A stretch of 26,201 bases of DNA from Candidatus Woesearchaeota archaeon (GCA_023259315.1 JAHFQL010000005.1:1-26201), one strand, 5' to 3'. Counted from the stretch's first letter, positions 1 to 6,175 are shown. Notes: generated from the letters alone by a model not told the origin. Translations and numbers: made by a program.

Positions 1-553
1 CAGCAGGTGTTGTTATGTGAATTTCCCTTGCATTTTCCAATCTTTGCCTTATTTCTTCATGCTGTGTTTGCAATGGCTTGTAGTTAACATCTATTGCCTT
101 CAATATTAAGTCAATGTTGCTTGTGGCTAAGTCTCCCAAGCTCATTGCAGAAATAAAGCGATGGTTTTTTTTGCTCGCCCATCTTCTGAAGCTTTTGCCA
201 AGCTGCTGTATGTTGCCAAGCTTGTCTGACATGTTCAAAATAATTATGTTGTCTGATTTAAGGCCAGACAGGCTTTGTATTACATCCTCGTCAGAAATAT
301 CGCCTCGTGACTTGGCATTCTGCAGAATTAATTTTGCATCCAGCTTAAGCTGCTCAGCTGCAAGGTAATAAGCCCCTGACAAGACTGCTGCCACGTTTCT
401 GTTTTCATAGCCGATATCTCCAACTATCAAAACTTTCTCTTCTGTTGCAGCCAGGCAAGGAGTAAAAATTTTTTTCAATGAAAGCGCAACTTTAGATGCC
501 AAGTCATAGAGATTGCGCTCCTTAAGCCATTTCAAAGATTCAAGAGTTTCCAT
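1..553 (-). CDS. Aminopeptidase, M29/COG2309-like, N-terminal part (runs off left edge)
   Basis: The minus-strand frame is open from an ATG at 553 to the window edge, giving 184 residues with no stop. The visible part has a short alpha-helical start, a Rossmann-like strand (KVLIVGDIGY), a segment ending NYKPLQTQHEEI, and finally REIHITTPA at the very edge. That ending matches the 'V-x-TTPAGTDL' segment that precedes the metal-binding half of COG2309/M29 leucyl aminopeptidases, so this should be a cytoplasmic metallo-exopeptidase. The N-terminal half is divergent from textbook members, and all metal ligands lie outside the window, so activity cannot be judged. A TATA box at 578-585 sits about 28 nt before the ATG and fits a leaderless transcript, divergent from the hydrolase at 649. 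Confidence 0.65.
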   Translation of the reverse strand, partial: METLESLKWLKERNLYDLASKVALSLKKIFTPCLAATEEKVLIVGDIGYENRNVAAVLSGAYYLAAEQLKLDAKLILQNAKSRGDISDEDVIQSLSGLKSDNIIILNMSDKLGNIQQLGKSFRRWASKKNHRFISAMSLGDLATSNIDLILKAIDVNYKPLQTQHEEIRQRLENAREIHITTPA

Positions 554-577
554 TAGGTTTTTAGGTATGAAAGTGCG

Positions 578-585
578 TTTTTAAA
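578..585 (-). promoter_or_regulatory. TATA box for the aminopeptidase gene
   Basis: On the minus strand CTTTAAAAA lies about 28 nt upstream of the ATG at 553, with no Shine-Dalgarno site between. This is archaeal leaderless-promoter spacing. Confidence 0.5.
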
Positions 586-618
586 GGTTGTGATGTGATT
601 CTTTTTGTATCAGCAATC

Positions 619-626
619 TTTTTATA
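619..626 (+). promoter_or_regulatory. TATA box for the membrane-anchored hydrolase
   Basis: TTTTTATA is centred about 26 nt before the ATG at 649. It supports that ATG over the GTG at 595, which lies upstream of the box and so could not be in the transcript. Confidence 0.6.
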
Positions 627-648
627 CTTACAAAAAAATAAAATCAAT

Positions 649-1497
649 ATGCAAATCCTGCTTAAAGCCTTGATTTTCATTTTATTATTTTTGATAATTT
701 TTTCATTCTTAATATTTCTTATATCAATACATCCACAAAAAATTATAACAAACTTGGTTCCTTCTGATTTGGGTTTGAAATATGAGGAAGTAAATTTCAA
801 AAGCGCCGATGAAATCAAATTAAGCGGCTGGTTTATTCCAAACAACAAAACTAAAAAAACTATTATCGTGATGCACGGCTATCCTGCTGATAAGGCAAAC
901 CTTCTTGGGATTGCTGAATTTCTAGCCAAAGATTTTAATGTTTTTTTATTTGATTTCAGAAGCTTTGGCAAGAGTGAAGGAAGATACACAACAGCAGGTT
1001 ATTTAGAGGTAAAAGATTTGGAAGGCGCAATAAATTATTTAGAAAAAAATAAAAATACAACAAAGATTGGGCTTTACGGCTTTTCTTTGGGTGGGGCAGT
1101 TGCTTTAATGGTTAATCATGAAAATGTGAGGGCAATTGTGACAGACAGCACGTATGCCAAATTAAGCCACATGATTGAGCAAATGTACAGGATTTTTTTT
1201 GTTTTTAAATATCCATTATTTTATTTGACAAAATTATATGGAATTTTATTTTTAAAAGTCAATGTTGATGATGCAAGTCCTGTTGATAGCATAAAAAACA
1301 TAAAAGCTCCAATATTACTAATACATGCAGAAAGGGACACTCAAATTCCAGTCAGCGAGGCTTATTTGCTGCATGATGCAAACAAGAAGTCTGAGCTTTG
1401 GATTGTTGAGAGTGCAGAGCATGGCATGAGCCATGCAGTTAATCCTGCAGGATATGAAAAAAGAATTGTTGAGTTTTTTAAAGAAAATTTAAGATGA
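649..1497 (+). CDS. Membrane-anchored alpha/beta hydrolase (serine esterase-like)
   Basis: A 282-residue protein with one N-terminal transmembrane helix (about residues 4-26) and an alpha/beta-hydrolase domain. The oxyanion-loop segment is VMHGYPA. The nucleophile elbow GFSLGG gives Ser146, the acid is Asp230 in HAERD, and the base is His258 in SAEHGMSH. The triad is complete and in the usual order. The arrangement (helix, short linker, domain close to the BAAT/FrsA-like or 'YfhR-like' hydrolases) suggests an enzyme tethered to the membrane and acting on small esters or lipids. The substrate cannot be read from sequence. I chose the ATG at 649 because a TATA box lies 26 nt upstream; the open frame extends in-frame to a GTG at 595. 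A hairpin repeat follows the stop codon. Confidence 0.85.
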   Translation: MQILLKALIFILLFLIIFSFLIFLISIHPQKIITNLVPSDLGLKYEEVNFKSADEIKLSGWFIPNNKTKKTIIVMHGYPADKANLLGIAEFLAKDFNVFLFDFRSFGKSEGRYTTAGYLEVKDLEGAINYLEKNKNTTKIGLYGFSLGGAVALMVNHENVRAIVTDSTYAKLSHMIEQMYRIFFVFKYPLFYLTKLYGILFLKVNVDDASPVDSIKNIKAPILLIHAERDTQIPVSEAYLLHDANKKSELWIVESAEHGMSHAVNPAGYEKRIVEFFKENLR

Positions 1498-1510
1498 TTT
1501 TGAATTTAAA

Positions 1511-1670
1511 TTCAATCCGCCTTAGGCAAAATCTAGTGCGAGATGTCGCTGTTTTGCCACATCGCGACATCTCGCCTATACATTGATTTTAATATAATTT
1601 ATAGGCGAGGCTGAGGTTAATGGCAGAAAAACCGAAGCCGAGCACTAACATTTGGCGAAGCCAGATTGAA
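1511..1670. repeat. Hairpin-rich intergenic repeat, copy 1 (full length, inverted ends)
   Basis: A 160-bp element bounded by TTCAATC (1511-1517) and GATTGAA (1664-1670). The inverted similarity continues imperfectly for about 30 nt inward on each side (for example AGTGC against GCACT). Inside is a perfect 12-bp stem, GCGAGATGTCGC (1538-1549) with GCGACATCTCGC (1564-1575), and a 14-nt loop. A second perfect 10-bp pair, CTCGCCTATA (1571-1580) with TATAGGCGAG (1600-1609), shares the CTCGC, so the two hairpins exclude each other. Related copies lie at 5508-5660 and 8298-8354. It could be a MITE-like element or a structured RNA; no protein is encoded. Confidence 0.8.
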
Positions 1671-1703
1671 AGATCGATACAAATAATAAAAATTTAATTG
1701 AAA

Positions 1704-1976
1704 ATGACGCGCCGCCAGCAAATAATCGAAATCCTACAAGAGAATAGACAGACAGCACAACAGCTTGCAAACTATTTCCAAACTACATTGAAGGAAATTA
1801 TTGAGGATTTGCAACATATACAAAAATCAATTAAGCCAAAAAAATTGAAAATAAATCCGGCTTACTGCAAAAAATGCAATTTTGTCTTCAAAGAAAGAGA
1901 CAAAATAAGCAAGCCAAGCAAATGCCCAAGATGCAAAAGCGAGTGGATAGAAGCGCAGATGTTTGAGATTGAATGA
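1704..1976 (+). CDS. Small HTH plus zinc-ribbon predicted transcription regulator
   Basis: A 90-residue protein. Residues 1-40 look like a winged-helix/HTH (MTRRQQIIEIL..., TAQQLANYF). The C-terminal part carries two CxxC knuckles, CKKC and CPRC, about 20 residues apart, which form a zinc ribbon. This two-part design matches the archaeal family COG3357, predicted regulators with an HTH fused to a zinc ribbon. It is probably a cytoplasmic DNA-binding protein with unknown targets. The frame also allows a TTG at 1698, two codons upstream; ATG 1704 is preferred. The repeat ending at 1670 lies just before it, so the promoter must be in the AT-rich 30 nt between (weak AATAATAAAAATT) or inside the repeat. 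Confidence 0.75.
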   Translation: MTRRQQIIEILQENRQTAQQLANYFQTTLKEIIEDLQHIQKSIKPKKLKINPAYCKKCNFVFKERDKISKPSKCPRCKSEWIEAQMFEIE

Positions 1977-1978
1977 TA

Positions 1979-2347
1979 TTATCCGTTATACTTTGATTTA
2001 CTTAAAAATTTTCTTTGACCATTTTCCATTATGTATCTGCCATATTCCCTTGACCAATCGGGAGGCAAGATAGGAGTTGAAATCCAAACACCTTTTCCTT
2101 CATCTGTACGGTCAACAAAAAGTTCTATTGTAAAAAATCCTTTTCGTAATTCAATTCTATATTTGTTCGTTATCTGCTTAACCGTTGTCCTCCTCATGAA
2201 AGTGGAGTAAAATCTTCTTTCTGTCTTTGGAAGCATATAAGGTTCTAAGAAATTATACAACCATAAATAAGCTCTAGGTAAATTAGGATAAGCATCAATT
2301 TGAGCCATCATAGAATCAATGTTCGATATCAATTCCTCCAATTCCAT
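1979..2347 (-). CDS. Hypothetical protein, 122 aa
   Basis: No family recognised. It is a soluble, mixed-charge protein. It begins with an acidic helix (MELEELISNIDSMMAQID), has aromatic segments (AYLWLYNFLEPYML) and a beta-rich middle (YRIELRKGFFTIELFVDRT), and ends in basic residues. There is no signal peptide or membrane helix. It is convergent with the HTH/zinc-ribbon gene, the two stop codons being only 2 nt apart. A TTAAATA sequence about 28 nt upstream of the ATG could be its TATA box. Composition looks coding and the frame has no strong competitor, so I regard it as real but of unknown function. Confidence 0.6.
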   Translation of the reverse strand: MELEELISNIDSMMAQIDAYPNLPRAYLWLYNFLEPYMLPKTERRFYSTFMRRTTVKQITNKYRIELRKGFFTIELFVDRTDEGKGVWISTPILPPDWSREYGRYIMENGQRKFLSKSKYNG

Positions 2348-2417
2348 AAGTTTAGTAATCTAGTTTTATTTAAGAAATTTTGTGTTTGGAGAAAATGTAC
2401 CAATGCAATTGCCAATC

Positions 2418-2425
2418 TTTAAATA
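2418..2425 (+). promoter_or_regulatory. TATA box for HAD phosphatase gene
   Basis: TTTAAATA is centred about 27 nt before the ATG at 2449. It argues for that start rather than the upstream in-frame start at 2380. Confidence 0.6.
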
Positions 2426-2448
2426 AACATATAATATTTCCAATATCT

Positions 2449-3114
2449 ATGATTAAAGCAGTTATCTTTGATTTGGACAATACTTTGATAGATTTCATGA
2501 CAATGAAGAGGCTTAGCTGCGATGCTGCTATTTCTGCAATGATTGATGCAGGATTGAATGTTAAAAAAGATAAGGCAATGAAGGAATTGTTTAAGCTGTA
2601 TGATAAGTACGGCTTGGAAGAAAAAACAATATTCCAAAAATTTCTAAAAAAAATAGCAAAAAAAGTTGATTACGAGATTCTTGCCAGCGGCATAGTTGCT
2701 TACAGAAGGGTAAGGGCAGGATTTCTTGAGCCATATCCGCATGTTGGCCAGGTTTTATTTGAGCTGAAGAAGAGGGGCATTAAATTGGCTATTGTTTCTG
2801 ATGCTCCAAGGTTAAAGGCATGGATAAGGCTTGTTTCAATGAAGATAAACCATTTGTTTGACGATGTTGTAACTTTTGATGATACTAAAGAGCTAAAGCC
2901 GAGCATAGTGCCTTTCAATGTAGCTTTCAATAGGCTTAAAGTAAAGGCTTCTGAGTGCTTGATGGTGGGCGACAGGCCAGAAAGAGACATCAAGGGGGCA
3001 AAGAAGCTTGGCATGATTACTTGCTTTGCCAAATACGGCAATCCAAAGGCAAAAGGCTCTGGTGCAGACTACGAGATAAATGATATTAAGGAATTGCTTG
3101 AGATTGTAGAATGA
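2449..3114 (+). CDS. HAD-superfamily hydrolase (phosphatase-like)
   Basis: A 221-residue protein with the full set of HAD motifs. Motif I is VIFDLDNTL at the N-terminus (nucleophile Asp and acid/base Asp). Motif II is IVSDAP (Ser/Thr position). The motif III lysine is in ELKPS, and motif IV is MVGDRPERDIKGAK. The insert between motifs I and II is a helical C1-type cap. Such proteins are soluble magnesium-dependent phosphatases acting on small phosphorylated metabolites such as phosphoglycolate or nucleotides; the substrate cannot be assigned from sequence. The ATG at 2449 puts motif I at residue 5, normal for the family, and a TATA box lies 27 nt upstream. The frame extends to 2380, but that N-terminal addition has no family counterpart. 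Confidence 0.85.
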   Translation: MIKAVIFDLDNTLIDFMTMKRLSCDAAISAMIDAGLNVKKDKAMKELFKLYDKYGLEEKTIFQKFLKKIAKKVDYEILASGIVAYRRVRAGFLEPYPHVGQVLFELKKRGIKLAIVSDAPRLKAWIRLVSMKINHLFDDVVTFDDTKELKPSIVPFNVAFNRLKVKASECLMVGDRPERDIKGAKKLGMITCFAKYGNPKAKGSGADYEINDIKELLEIVE

Positions 3115-3237
3115 TTATCAACCCTAAAGTAACAAATCACTCATCATAAAACCAAATATTTATATATAACTTGGTATATAGCTTACTCATAGGCGTAAAA
3201 ATCCTAGATTTATTTAAAATTTTGAGGTGCTTGAAAA

Positions 3238-3387
3238 ATGGCAAGAGGAAGATGCATGAAGTGCAGGAAAGAAGTTGAAATCAAAGAAGGCAAAGAAGTC
3301 ACAATGAAGAATGGCATGAGAGCTATGAAGGGCGTGTGCGGCGCATGCGGCACAAAGGTCTTCAGAATTCTTGGAAAGGCTAAGTAA
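3238..3387 (+). CDS. Tiny zinc-ribbon protein, DUF5679-like
   Basis: A 49-residue protein with two CxxC pairs, CMKC (residues 6-9) and CGAC (34-37). Between them is the characteristic stretch KEVTMKNGMRAMKG, and after them GTKVFRI. This is the layout of the DUF5679 family of small archaeal and Patescibacteria zinc ribbons, whose function is unknown. The pair of knuckles suggests one zinc ion and possibly nucleic-acid or ribosome contact, but that is inference. A GAGGTG ribosome site lies 7 nt before the ATG, and TTTATTTAAAA about 25 nt upstream may be a TATA element. A T-rich tract follows the stop. Confidence 0.8.
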   Translation: MARGRCMKCRKEVEIKEGKEVTMKNGMRAMKGVCGACGTKVFRILGKAK

Positions 3388-3390
3388 GCC

Positions 3391-3405
3391 TTTTTTATAT
3401 TTTTT
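3391..3405 (+). terminator. T-rich transcription terminator
   Basis: Immediately after the zinc-ribbon gene is TTTTTTATATTTTTT, an archaeal-style poly-T terminator without a hairpin. Confidence 0.5.
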
Positions 3406-3442
3406 ATATATTTCTTAATTTCTATATATAGTATATGGACAA

Positions 3443-3456
3443 CTTATAAATATATA
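3443..3456 (+). promoter_or_regulatory. Strong TATA box for the candidate non-coding RNA
   Basis: CTTATAAATATATA is a near-ideal archaeal TATA element in a region with no open frame downstream. About 25 nt later lies the GTTTGGGG that pairs with the far end of the candidate RNA. Confidence 0.55.
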
Positions 3457-3472
3457 ATCACACCACTAAGCT

Positions 3473-3722
3473 GTTTGGGGGTGCGTAGCTGTAAAACTCA
3501 TTTACAGTTAAAAGTATCTAACACCAATACTTGCCAGTGCTGATTATGGCAATGCAGAATGCAAGGGAGCGCAAGTCAACTTTCAGGAACTTTGCCTAAA
3601 CGTCAACTATTGGCAGGATTTAGACCATTGCTTGCGTAAATGGCTTAAAACAAAACGGCGTTAAAAAACTATAACTGACAGCATAAAAACTGGTTGGGAA
3701 AACAGCGAAGCCCCTAACTTTT
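3473..3722 (+). ncRNA. Candidate structured non-coding RNA, family unknown
   Basis: About 250 nt with no coding frame and higher GC than the surrounding spacer, preceded by a strong TATA box and ending in TTTTC. GTTTGGGG (3473-3480) pairs with CCCCTAAC (3711-3718), 7 of 8 bases, closing the whole region. GCTGT (3488-3492) can also pair with ACAGC (3702-3706). Internal hairpins are AGCTGTAAA/TTTACAGTT (3487-3495 with 3501-3509, one G-U), which competes with the GCTGT pairing, and TTGCCA/TGGCAA (3531-3536 with 3547-3552). I compared it by eye with RNase P RNA, SRP RNA, tmRNA and 5S rRNA and found none of their diagnostic motifs. It may be a lineage-specific RNA or a divergent RNase P or SRP RNA. 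Confidence 0.5.
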
Positions 3723-3733
3723 CTAAAAGAATT

Positions 3734-3907
3734 TCATTTCTTCATCTTCGGCAGAATCTTGTATGCAAAAATTGCAGCAACAATTATTATTGCCCAAAAT
3801 AAAAGTTCATTAATAACCTTTAAAACAAATAAAAAAATATTCAAAACCAGAAATAAAACAATCAGAAAAACTAAAATTCTTAAATAATTATTACTTAAAA
3901 ATTTCAT
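3734..3907 (-). CDS. Small two-helix membrane protein, 57 aa
   Basis: A short frame on the minus strand, ATG at 3907 and TGA at 3734. It encodes a basic N-terminus (MKFLSNNYLRI) and two hydrophobic helices (about residues 10-29 and 32-49) with a charged turn (KVINE) between them and a basic end (KILPKMKK). This is an inner-membrane hairpin topology. No family is recognised. It starts 21 nt after the stop of the 58-residue gene upstream, so the two may be co-transcribed. The gap has no Shine-Dalgarno site. Confidence 0.45.
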   Translation of the reverse strand: MKFLSNNYLRILVFLIVLFLVLNIFLFVLKVINELLFWAIIIVAAIFAYKILPKMKK

Positions 3908-3928
3908 TTTTTAAGTTCCAGAAAAATT

Positions 3929-4105
3929 TTATTTTTCTCGGATCCCATGCACAGGCTCAAGAAATCTTTTTTTCATTCTCATGAAAGTAACTCCATTTCT
4001 CCTTTCAATTTGTTTGTGAGTGTATATATTGCCTTCTAATGTAATGTAGTCAACTTTATCATTATCAGAAAAACTAAGCAATATAATCCACCCCCACGTA
4101 TGCAT
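3929..4105 (-). CDS. Small hypothetical protein, 58 aa
   Basis: A short minus-strand frame from ATG 4105 to TAA 3929. The N-terminal third is hydrophobic and aromatic (MHTWGWIILLSFS). The rest is polar and strongly basic, with a plausible beta-strand pair (VDYITLEGNIYTHKQI) and a basic tail (MRMKKRFLEPVHGIREK). No family is recognised. A TATA box (TATAAAAAG read on the plus strand, 4122-4130) lies 17-25 nt upstream, which fits a nearly leaderless start and supports the gene being real. Confidence 0.4.
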   Translation of the reverse strand: MHTWGWIILLSFSDNDKVDYITLEGNIYTHKQIERRNGVTFMRMKKRFLEPVHGIREK

Positions 4106-4121
4106 TTTCTAGTTAGATTGG

Positions 4122-4130
4122 TATAAAAAG
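4122..4130 (-). promoter_or_regulatory. TATA box for the 58-aa gene
   Basis: CTTTTTATA on the minus strand lies 17-25 nt upstream of the ATG at 4105, in otherwise non-coding DNA. Confidence 0.45.
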
Positions 4131-4186
4131 CTTTTGATTTGTCGTGTAGAAATTAGTATACTGGGGTATTATTTACATTAATGTTT

Positions 4187-4981
4187 TTATACTTTTTTCA
4201 CAAAACTGTAAACTTCCTCATAAACTCTCTTTTTGTAAGCGACATCAAACAATCCATGGCCTGTTGCATTAATCAAAATAAAATTTTTATCTTTTGATTT
4301 GGCATGTTGATATATGTAATTTGCGCTGTTATAGTCTATTTTTGAATCATTGGCAATTTGGATTATTAAGATTGGCTCTGTTACTTTTGATAAATCTTTT
4401 TTATAAACTTTAAGAAATTCAACAATCTGCTCAACTCCTGCTGCAGAGTATTCACCATAATAATATTTTTTCTCTTCTTCTGTTGTGTTTCTTGCTTCAT
4501 ATTTTTTGAAATATTTGATAAGCCAAGCGTATTCTGCCCTTTTATCTTGCAGGCCAATTGGTGATGCTAATGAAATAACTCCTGCAGTATCTTTTTGTTC
4601 TGCAAAATACAAAGCAAGAGCTCCTCCCAAGGAATGCCCAGCAACAACAACTTTTTTTGTTCTTTTTGACAATTCATCATATCCGTTTTCGTAATCTTTA
4701 TACCATTCTTGCCATTTTGTATTGTCAAGCTCTTTTATATCAGTTCCGTGCCCCTTCAACCTAACAACATAAACTGTAATGTTCCTGTCTGCCAAGTATT
4801 GAGCAAGCTCTCTTACTTCATTCGGGGATGCTTCAAATCCATGCGTCAGCAAAACTCCAATTTCTGAATTATTGCCTAAAATAAATTCTTCGTTTCCTGG
4901 CTTGACTTGATAATTAATATTAGTTGAACACGATACTACGAAAATCAGGAGAAACAATAATAGAATTTTGTTTTTCGTCAT
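4187..4981 (-). CDS. Lipoprotein alpha/beta hydrolase (carboxylesterase / monoacylglycerol-lipase-like)
   Basis: A 264-residue protein. The first 18 residues are a bacterial-type lipoprotein signal: short basic start, hydrophobic core, lipobox FVVSC with Cys18 as lipid-attachment site. The mature part is an alpha/beta hydrolase of the Est30/monoglyceride-lipase type. It has oxyanion segment LLTHGFEASP, the typical LKGHGTD, nucleophile elbow GHSLGG (Ser117), Asp212 (or Asp216) in IANDSKID, and His242 in TGHGLF. It should sit on the outer face of the membrane and cleave carboxyl esters or monoacylglycerols. This is notable in an archaeon; the lipoprotein signal peptidase LspA is encoded at 11404-11847 and a second lipobox protein at 6227-6625. 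Confidence 0.85.
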   Translation of the reverse strand: MTKNKILLLFLLIFVVSCSTNINYQVKPGNEEFILGNNSEIGVLLTHGFEASPNEVRELAQYLADRNITVYVVRLKGHGTDIKELDNTKWQEWYKDYENGYDELSKRTKKVVVAGHSLGGALALYFAEQKDTAGVISLASPIGLQDKRAEYAWLIKYFKKYEARNTTEEEKKYYYGEYSAAGVEQIVEFLKVYKKDLSKVTEPILIIQIANDSKIDYNSANYIYQHAKSKDKNFILINATGHGLFDVAYKKRVYEEVYSFVKKV

Positions 4982-5047
4982 AAGCAGCTTTGTTTAATGT
5001 TTTTGATATATATGTTTATTGGTAATCTAGAACTAAAGAAATACTAT

Positions 5048-5272
5048 CTATCTTTTGCTTCTTGCTTTTCTTTCAGAAACAAACCTTTCAGGAGGCCTTC
5101 TGTAATGCCGCCAGAAATTATCTATTTTTTGTTCATCTAATCTCCTTGCCTGTACAGCCTCCTCGCTGAGTTCAGGAGAGGATATTGTTAGCATTGTTGG
5201 CTTTTCCTTCCTGAATTTCGCATATCTTTCTTTTTTTGCACTTATCTTTTTAGCTTTTTTCTTTTTTCCCAT
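5048..5272 (-). CDS. Small, very basic hypothetical protein, 74 aa
   Basis: Highly charged protein: a lysine-rich start (MGKKKKAKKISAKKERYAKF), a short acidic helix in the middle (SSPELSEEAVQARRLDEQKI) and an arginine-rich end (HYRRPPERFVSERKARSKR). There are no membrane helices or cysteines. The composition suggests nucleic-acid or ribosome association, but no family is recognised. A TATA box at 5295-5302 lies about 26 nt upstream of the ATG, right after the end of the tRNA gene, so it has its own promoter and probably a leaderless message. Confidence 0.6.
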   Translation of the reverse strand: MGKKKKAKKISAKKERYAKFRKEKPTMLTISSPELSEEAVQARRLDEQKIDNFWRHYRRPPERFVSERKARSKR

Positions 5273-5294
5273 ATTTGCAGTAAATTGAAGGTTA

Positions 5295-5302
5295 TTTATA
5301 AA
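5295..5302 (-). promoter_or_regulatory. TATA box for the 74-aa basic protein
   Basis: TTTATAAA (also TTTATAAA in reverse) is centred about 26 nt before the ATG at 5272 and 6 nt beyond the tRNA 3' end. Confidence 0.55.
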
Positions 5303-5307
5303 TTTAA

Positions 5308-5438
5308 TGCGGGGGGCAGGATTCGAACCTGCGTAGGCACTAAGCCAATAGGTGTCTTCACTTCATCGCATTCAGAGAATGCTCATCACACCATGAAGCG
5401 CCTAAGCCTATCCCGTTTGGCCACTCCGGCACCTCCGC
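5308..5438 (-). tRNA. tRNA-Leu(UAG) with a 47-nt intron
   Basis: Class II tRNA on the minus strand. The acceptor is GCGGAGG with CCCCCGC (one A-C mismatch at 5-68), D-stem CCG/CGG, T-arm GCAGG-TTCGAAT-CCTGC, long variable arm (GGC/GCC), discriminator A and no encoded CCA. The anticodon stem is ATAGG/CCTAT. With the intron removed the loop reads C-T-TAG-G-A, giving anticodon UAG, which reads CUN leucine codons. The intron (5354-5400) interrupts after position 37, the canonical archaeal site, and folds into a relaxed bulge-helix-bulge: central CTTA/GAAG helix (one A-G mismatch), bulges GG|C and AC|A, then GCTTCAT/ATGAAGT. A TATA box lies at 5462-5470. Confidence 0.92.
5354..5400 (-). other. Archaeal tRNA intron (bulge-helix-bulge)
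   Basis: 47 nt between G37 and A38 of tRNA-Leu. It contains two nested hairpins, GCTTCAT/ATGAAGT and GCATTC/GAATGC with a TCT loop. It is expected to be cut by the archaeal tRNA splicing endonuclease. Confidence 0.8.
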
Positions 5439-5461
5439 GTGAAATAATAGTTTGAGATGAT

Positions 5462-5470
5462 TATTTAAAA
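5462..5470 (-). promoter_or_regulatory. TATA box for tRNA-Leu
   Basis: TTTTAAATA on the minus strand lies 24-32 nt upstream of the tRNA 5' end at 5438. Confidence 0.5.
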
Positions 5471-5507
5471 AGATTGCTGAAAAATAGTCAATCTGACGAC
5501 TGATTAA

Positions 5508-5660
5508 AATCCTCAACCCGCTTAGCAAATATTTGTGCTCAGCGTTGCTGTTCCACCACATCGCAACGCCTCGTCTATTTATTGTAATAATTCGAGGCAA
5601 AAATCAGTGGCAGATAATTTTTGCCGAGTGTAGTTTTTGTCACCTCAAAGGCGACGGATT
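5508..5660. repeat. Hairpin-rich intergenic repeat, copy 2
   Basis: A 153-bp element bounded by AATCC (5508-5512) and GGATT (5656-5660). It has the same order of parts as the copy at 1511: GCTTAGCAAAT start; stem GCGTTGC (5542-5548) with GCAACGC (5563-5569) around a 14-nt loop that matches copy 1 at 11 of 14 positions; then GCCTCG (5568-5573) with CGAGGC (5593-5598), which again overlaps the first stem. The stem sequence differs from copy 1 but still pairs, which points to selection on the fold. It lies between L37e and the tRNA gene. The apparent 80-codon frame across this DNA and the tRNA is not a gene. Confidence 0.75.
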
Positions 5661-5699
5661 AAATTTACTAATTATTTATTGACAATCTAAGAATTAAAA

Positions 5700-5867
5700 T
5701 TACCTTATCTTTTTCTGCCACTTATAGCTTCTCAGTTTTGCACTCTTGCCAAAGCCGCAAGAAGAGCATTTGCCTTTGCTGAGGTTCATTGTTCTTTTGC
5801 CGCAGCGCCTGCAATATATCATATTCTTCTTGCCGGACTTTTCCCCCATTGATGGTGTGCCTTTCAT
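5700..5867 (-). CDS. rpl37e: 50S ribosomal protein L37e
   Basis: A 55-residue zinc-ribbon ribosomal protein. The start KGTPSMG is the family's conserved N-terminus. Two knuckles, CRRC (19-22) and CSSCGFG (34-40), bind zinc, and KLRSYKWQ is the conserved C-terminal RNA-binding segment. It is part of the large subunit in archaea and eukaryotes. The gene lies 28 nt downstream of the Sm-like protein gene on the same strand; the LSm-L37e pair is a known conserved archaeal arrangement. Length is typical. Confidence 0.95.
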   Translation of the reverse strand: MKGTPSMGEKSGKKNMIYCRRCGKRTMNLSKGKCSSCGFGKSAKLRSYKWQKKIR

Positions 5868-5895
5868 TTTGATTTATTCAGAATAGTTAAGAATT

Positions 5896-6120
5896 CTAAT
5901 CTGTTGAAATTACAGTTATTGTGTCTCCCCTGATAAAAACAACACCGAGCTTTCTTGTAACTTCTCCATTTACCCTTTCTTCCACATCTTCAAGAACAAT
6001 GTTGATGTGGATGTCAAATGACTTGAGCTTGCCAATGTACTGCTTGTTGTTCTTCAGCTCGACAAGTATTCTCTTGTCCCTTGACTTGTTTAATGCATCT
6101 AACGGTCTTGCTGGTTCCAT
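5896..6120 (-). CDS. Sm-like archaeal RNA-binding protein (SmAP/LSm)
   Basis: A 74-residue protein with the two Sm motifs. Sm1 includes RILVELKNNKQYIGKLKSFDIHINIVLEDVEE and Sm2 is GVVFIRGDTITVIS, where the RG pair forms part of the uridine-binding pocket. Archaeal LSm proteins form heptameric rings that bind U-rich RNA and tRNA fragments and take part in RNA turnover. It is first in a short operon with L37e. A TATA box at 6167-6175 and an AAGGGTG sequence about 10 nt before the ATG support expression from here. Length and start are typical. Confidence 0.95.
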   Translation of the reverse strand: MEPARPLDALNKSRDKRILVELKNNKQYIGKLKSFDIHINIVLEDVEERVNGEVTRKLGVVFIRGDTITVISTD

Positions 6121-6166
6121 AAAATCAAAACACCCTTAAAATTTTAAATCACAGAATTTGGGCTTG

Positions 6167-6175
6167 TTTATAAAT
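6167..6175 (-). promoter_or_regulatory. TATA box for the LSm-L37e operon
   Basis: ATTTATAAA on the minus strand lies about 50 nt upstream of the LSm ATG, leaving a leader of about 20-25 nt that contains an AAGGGTG ribosome site. Confidence 0.5.

Noticed and set aside
3473..3722. Identification of the structured RNA as RNase P RNA or SRP RNA
   Set aside because: The GAGGAAAGUCC/ACAGAA-type RNase P motifs and the SRP helix 8 GGAAGGGAGCA-type motif are not present. An AAGGGAGC occurs near 3562 but without the pairing context.
5354..5400. GTGATGA and CTGA inside the tRNA intron, resembling C and D' boxes of a guide RNA
   Set aside because: The spacing of 7 nt is too short for a guide, there is no D box at the end, and the sequence is already explained by the BHB stem and a hairpin.
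5358..5600. An 80-codon minus-strand frame over the tRNA and repeat copy 2
   Set aside because: It runs through the tRNA-Leu intron and stems and through the hairpin repeat; no protein features.
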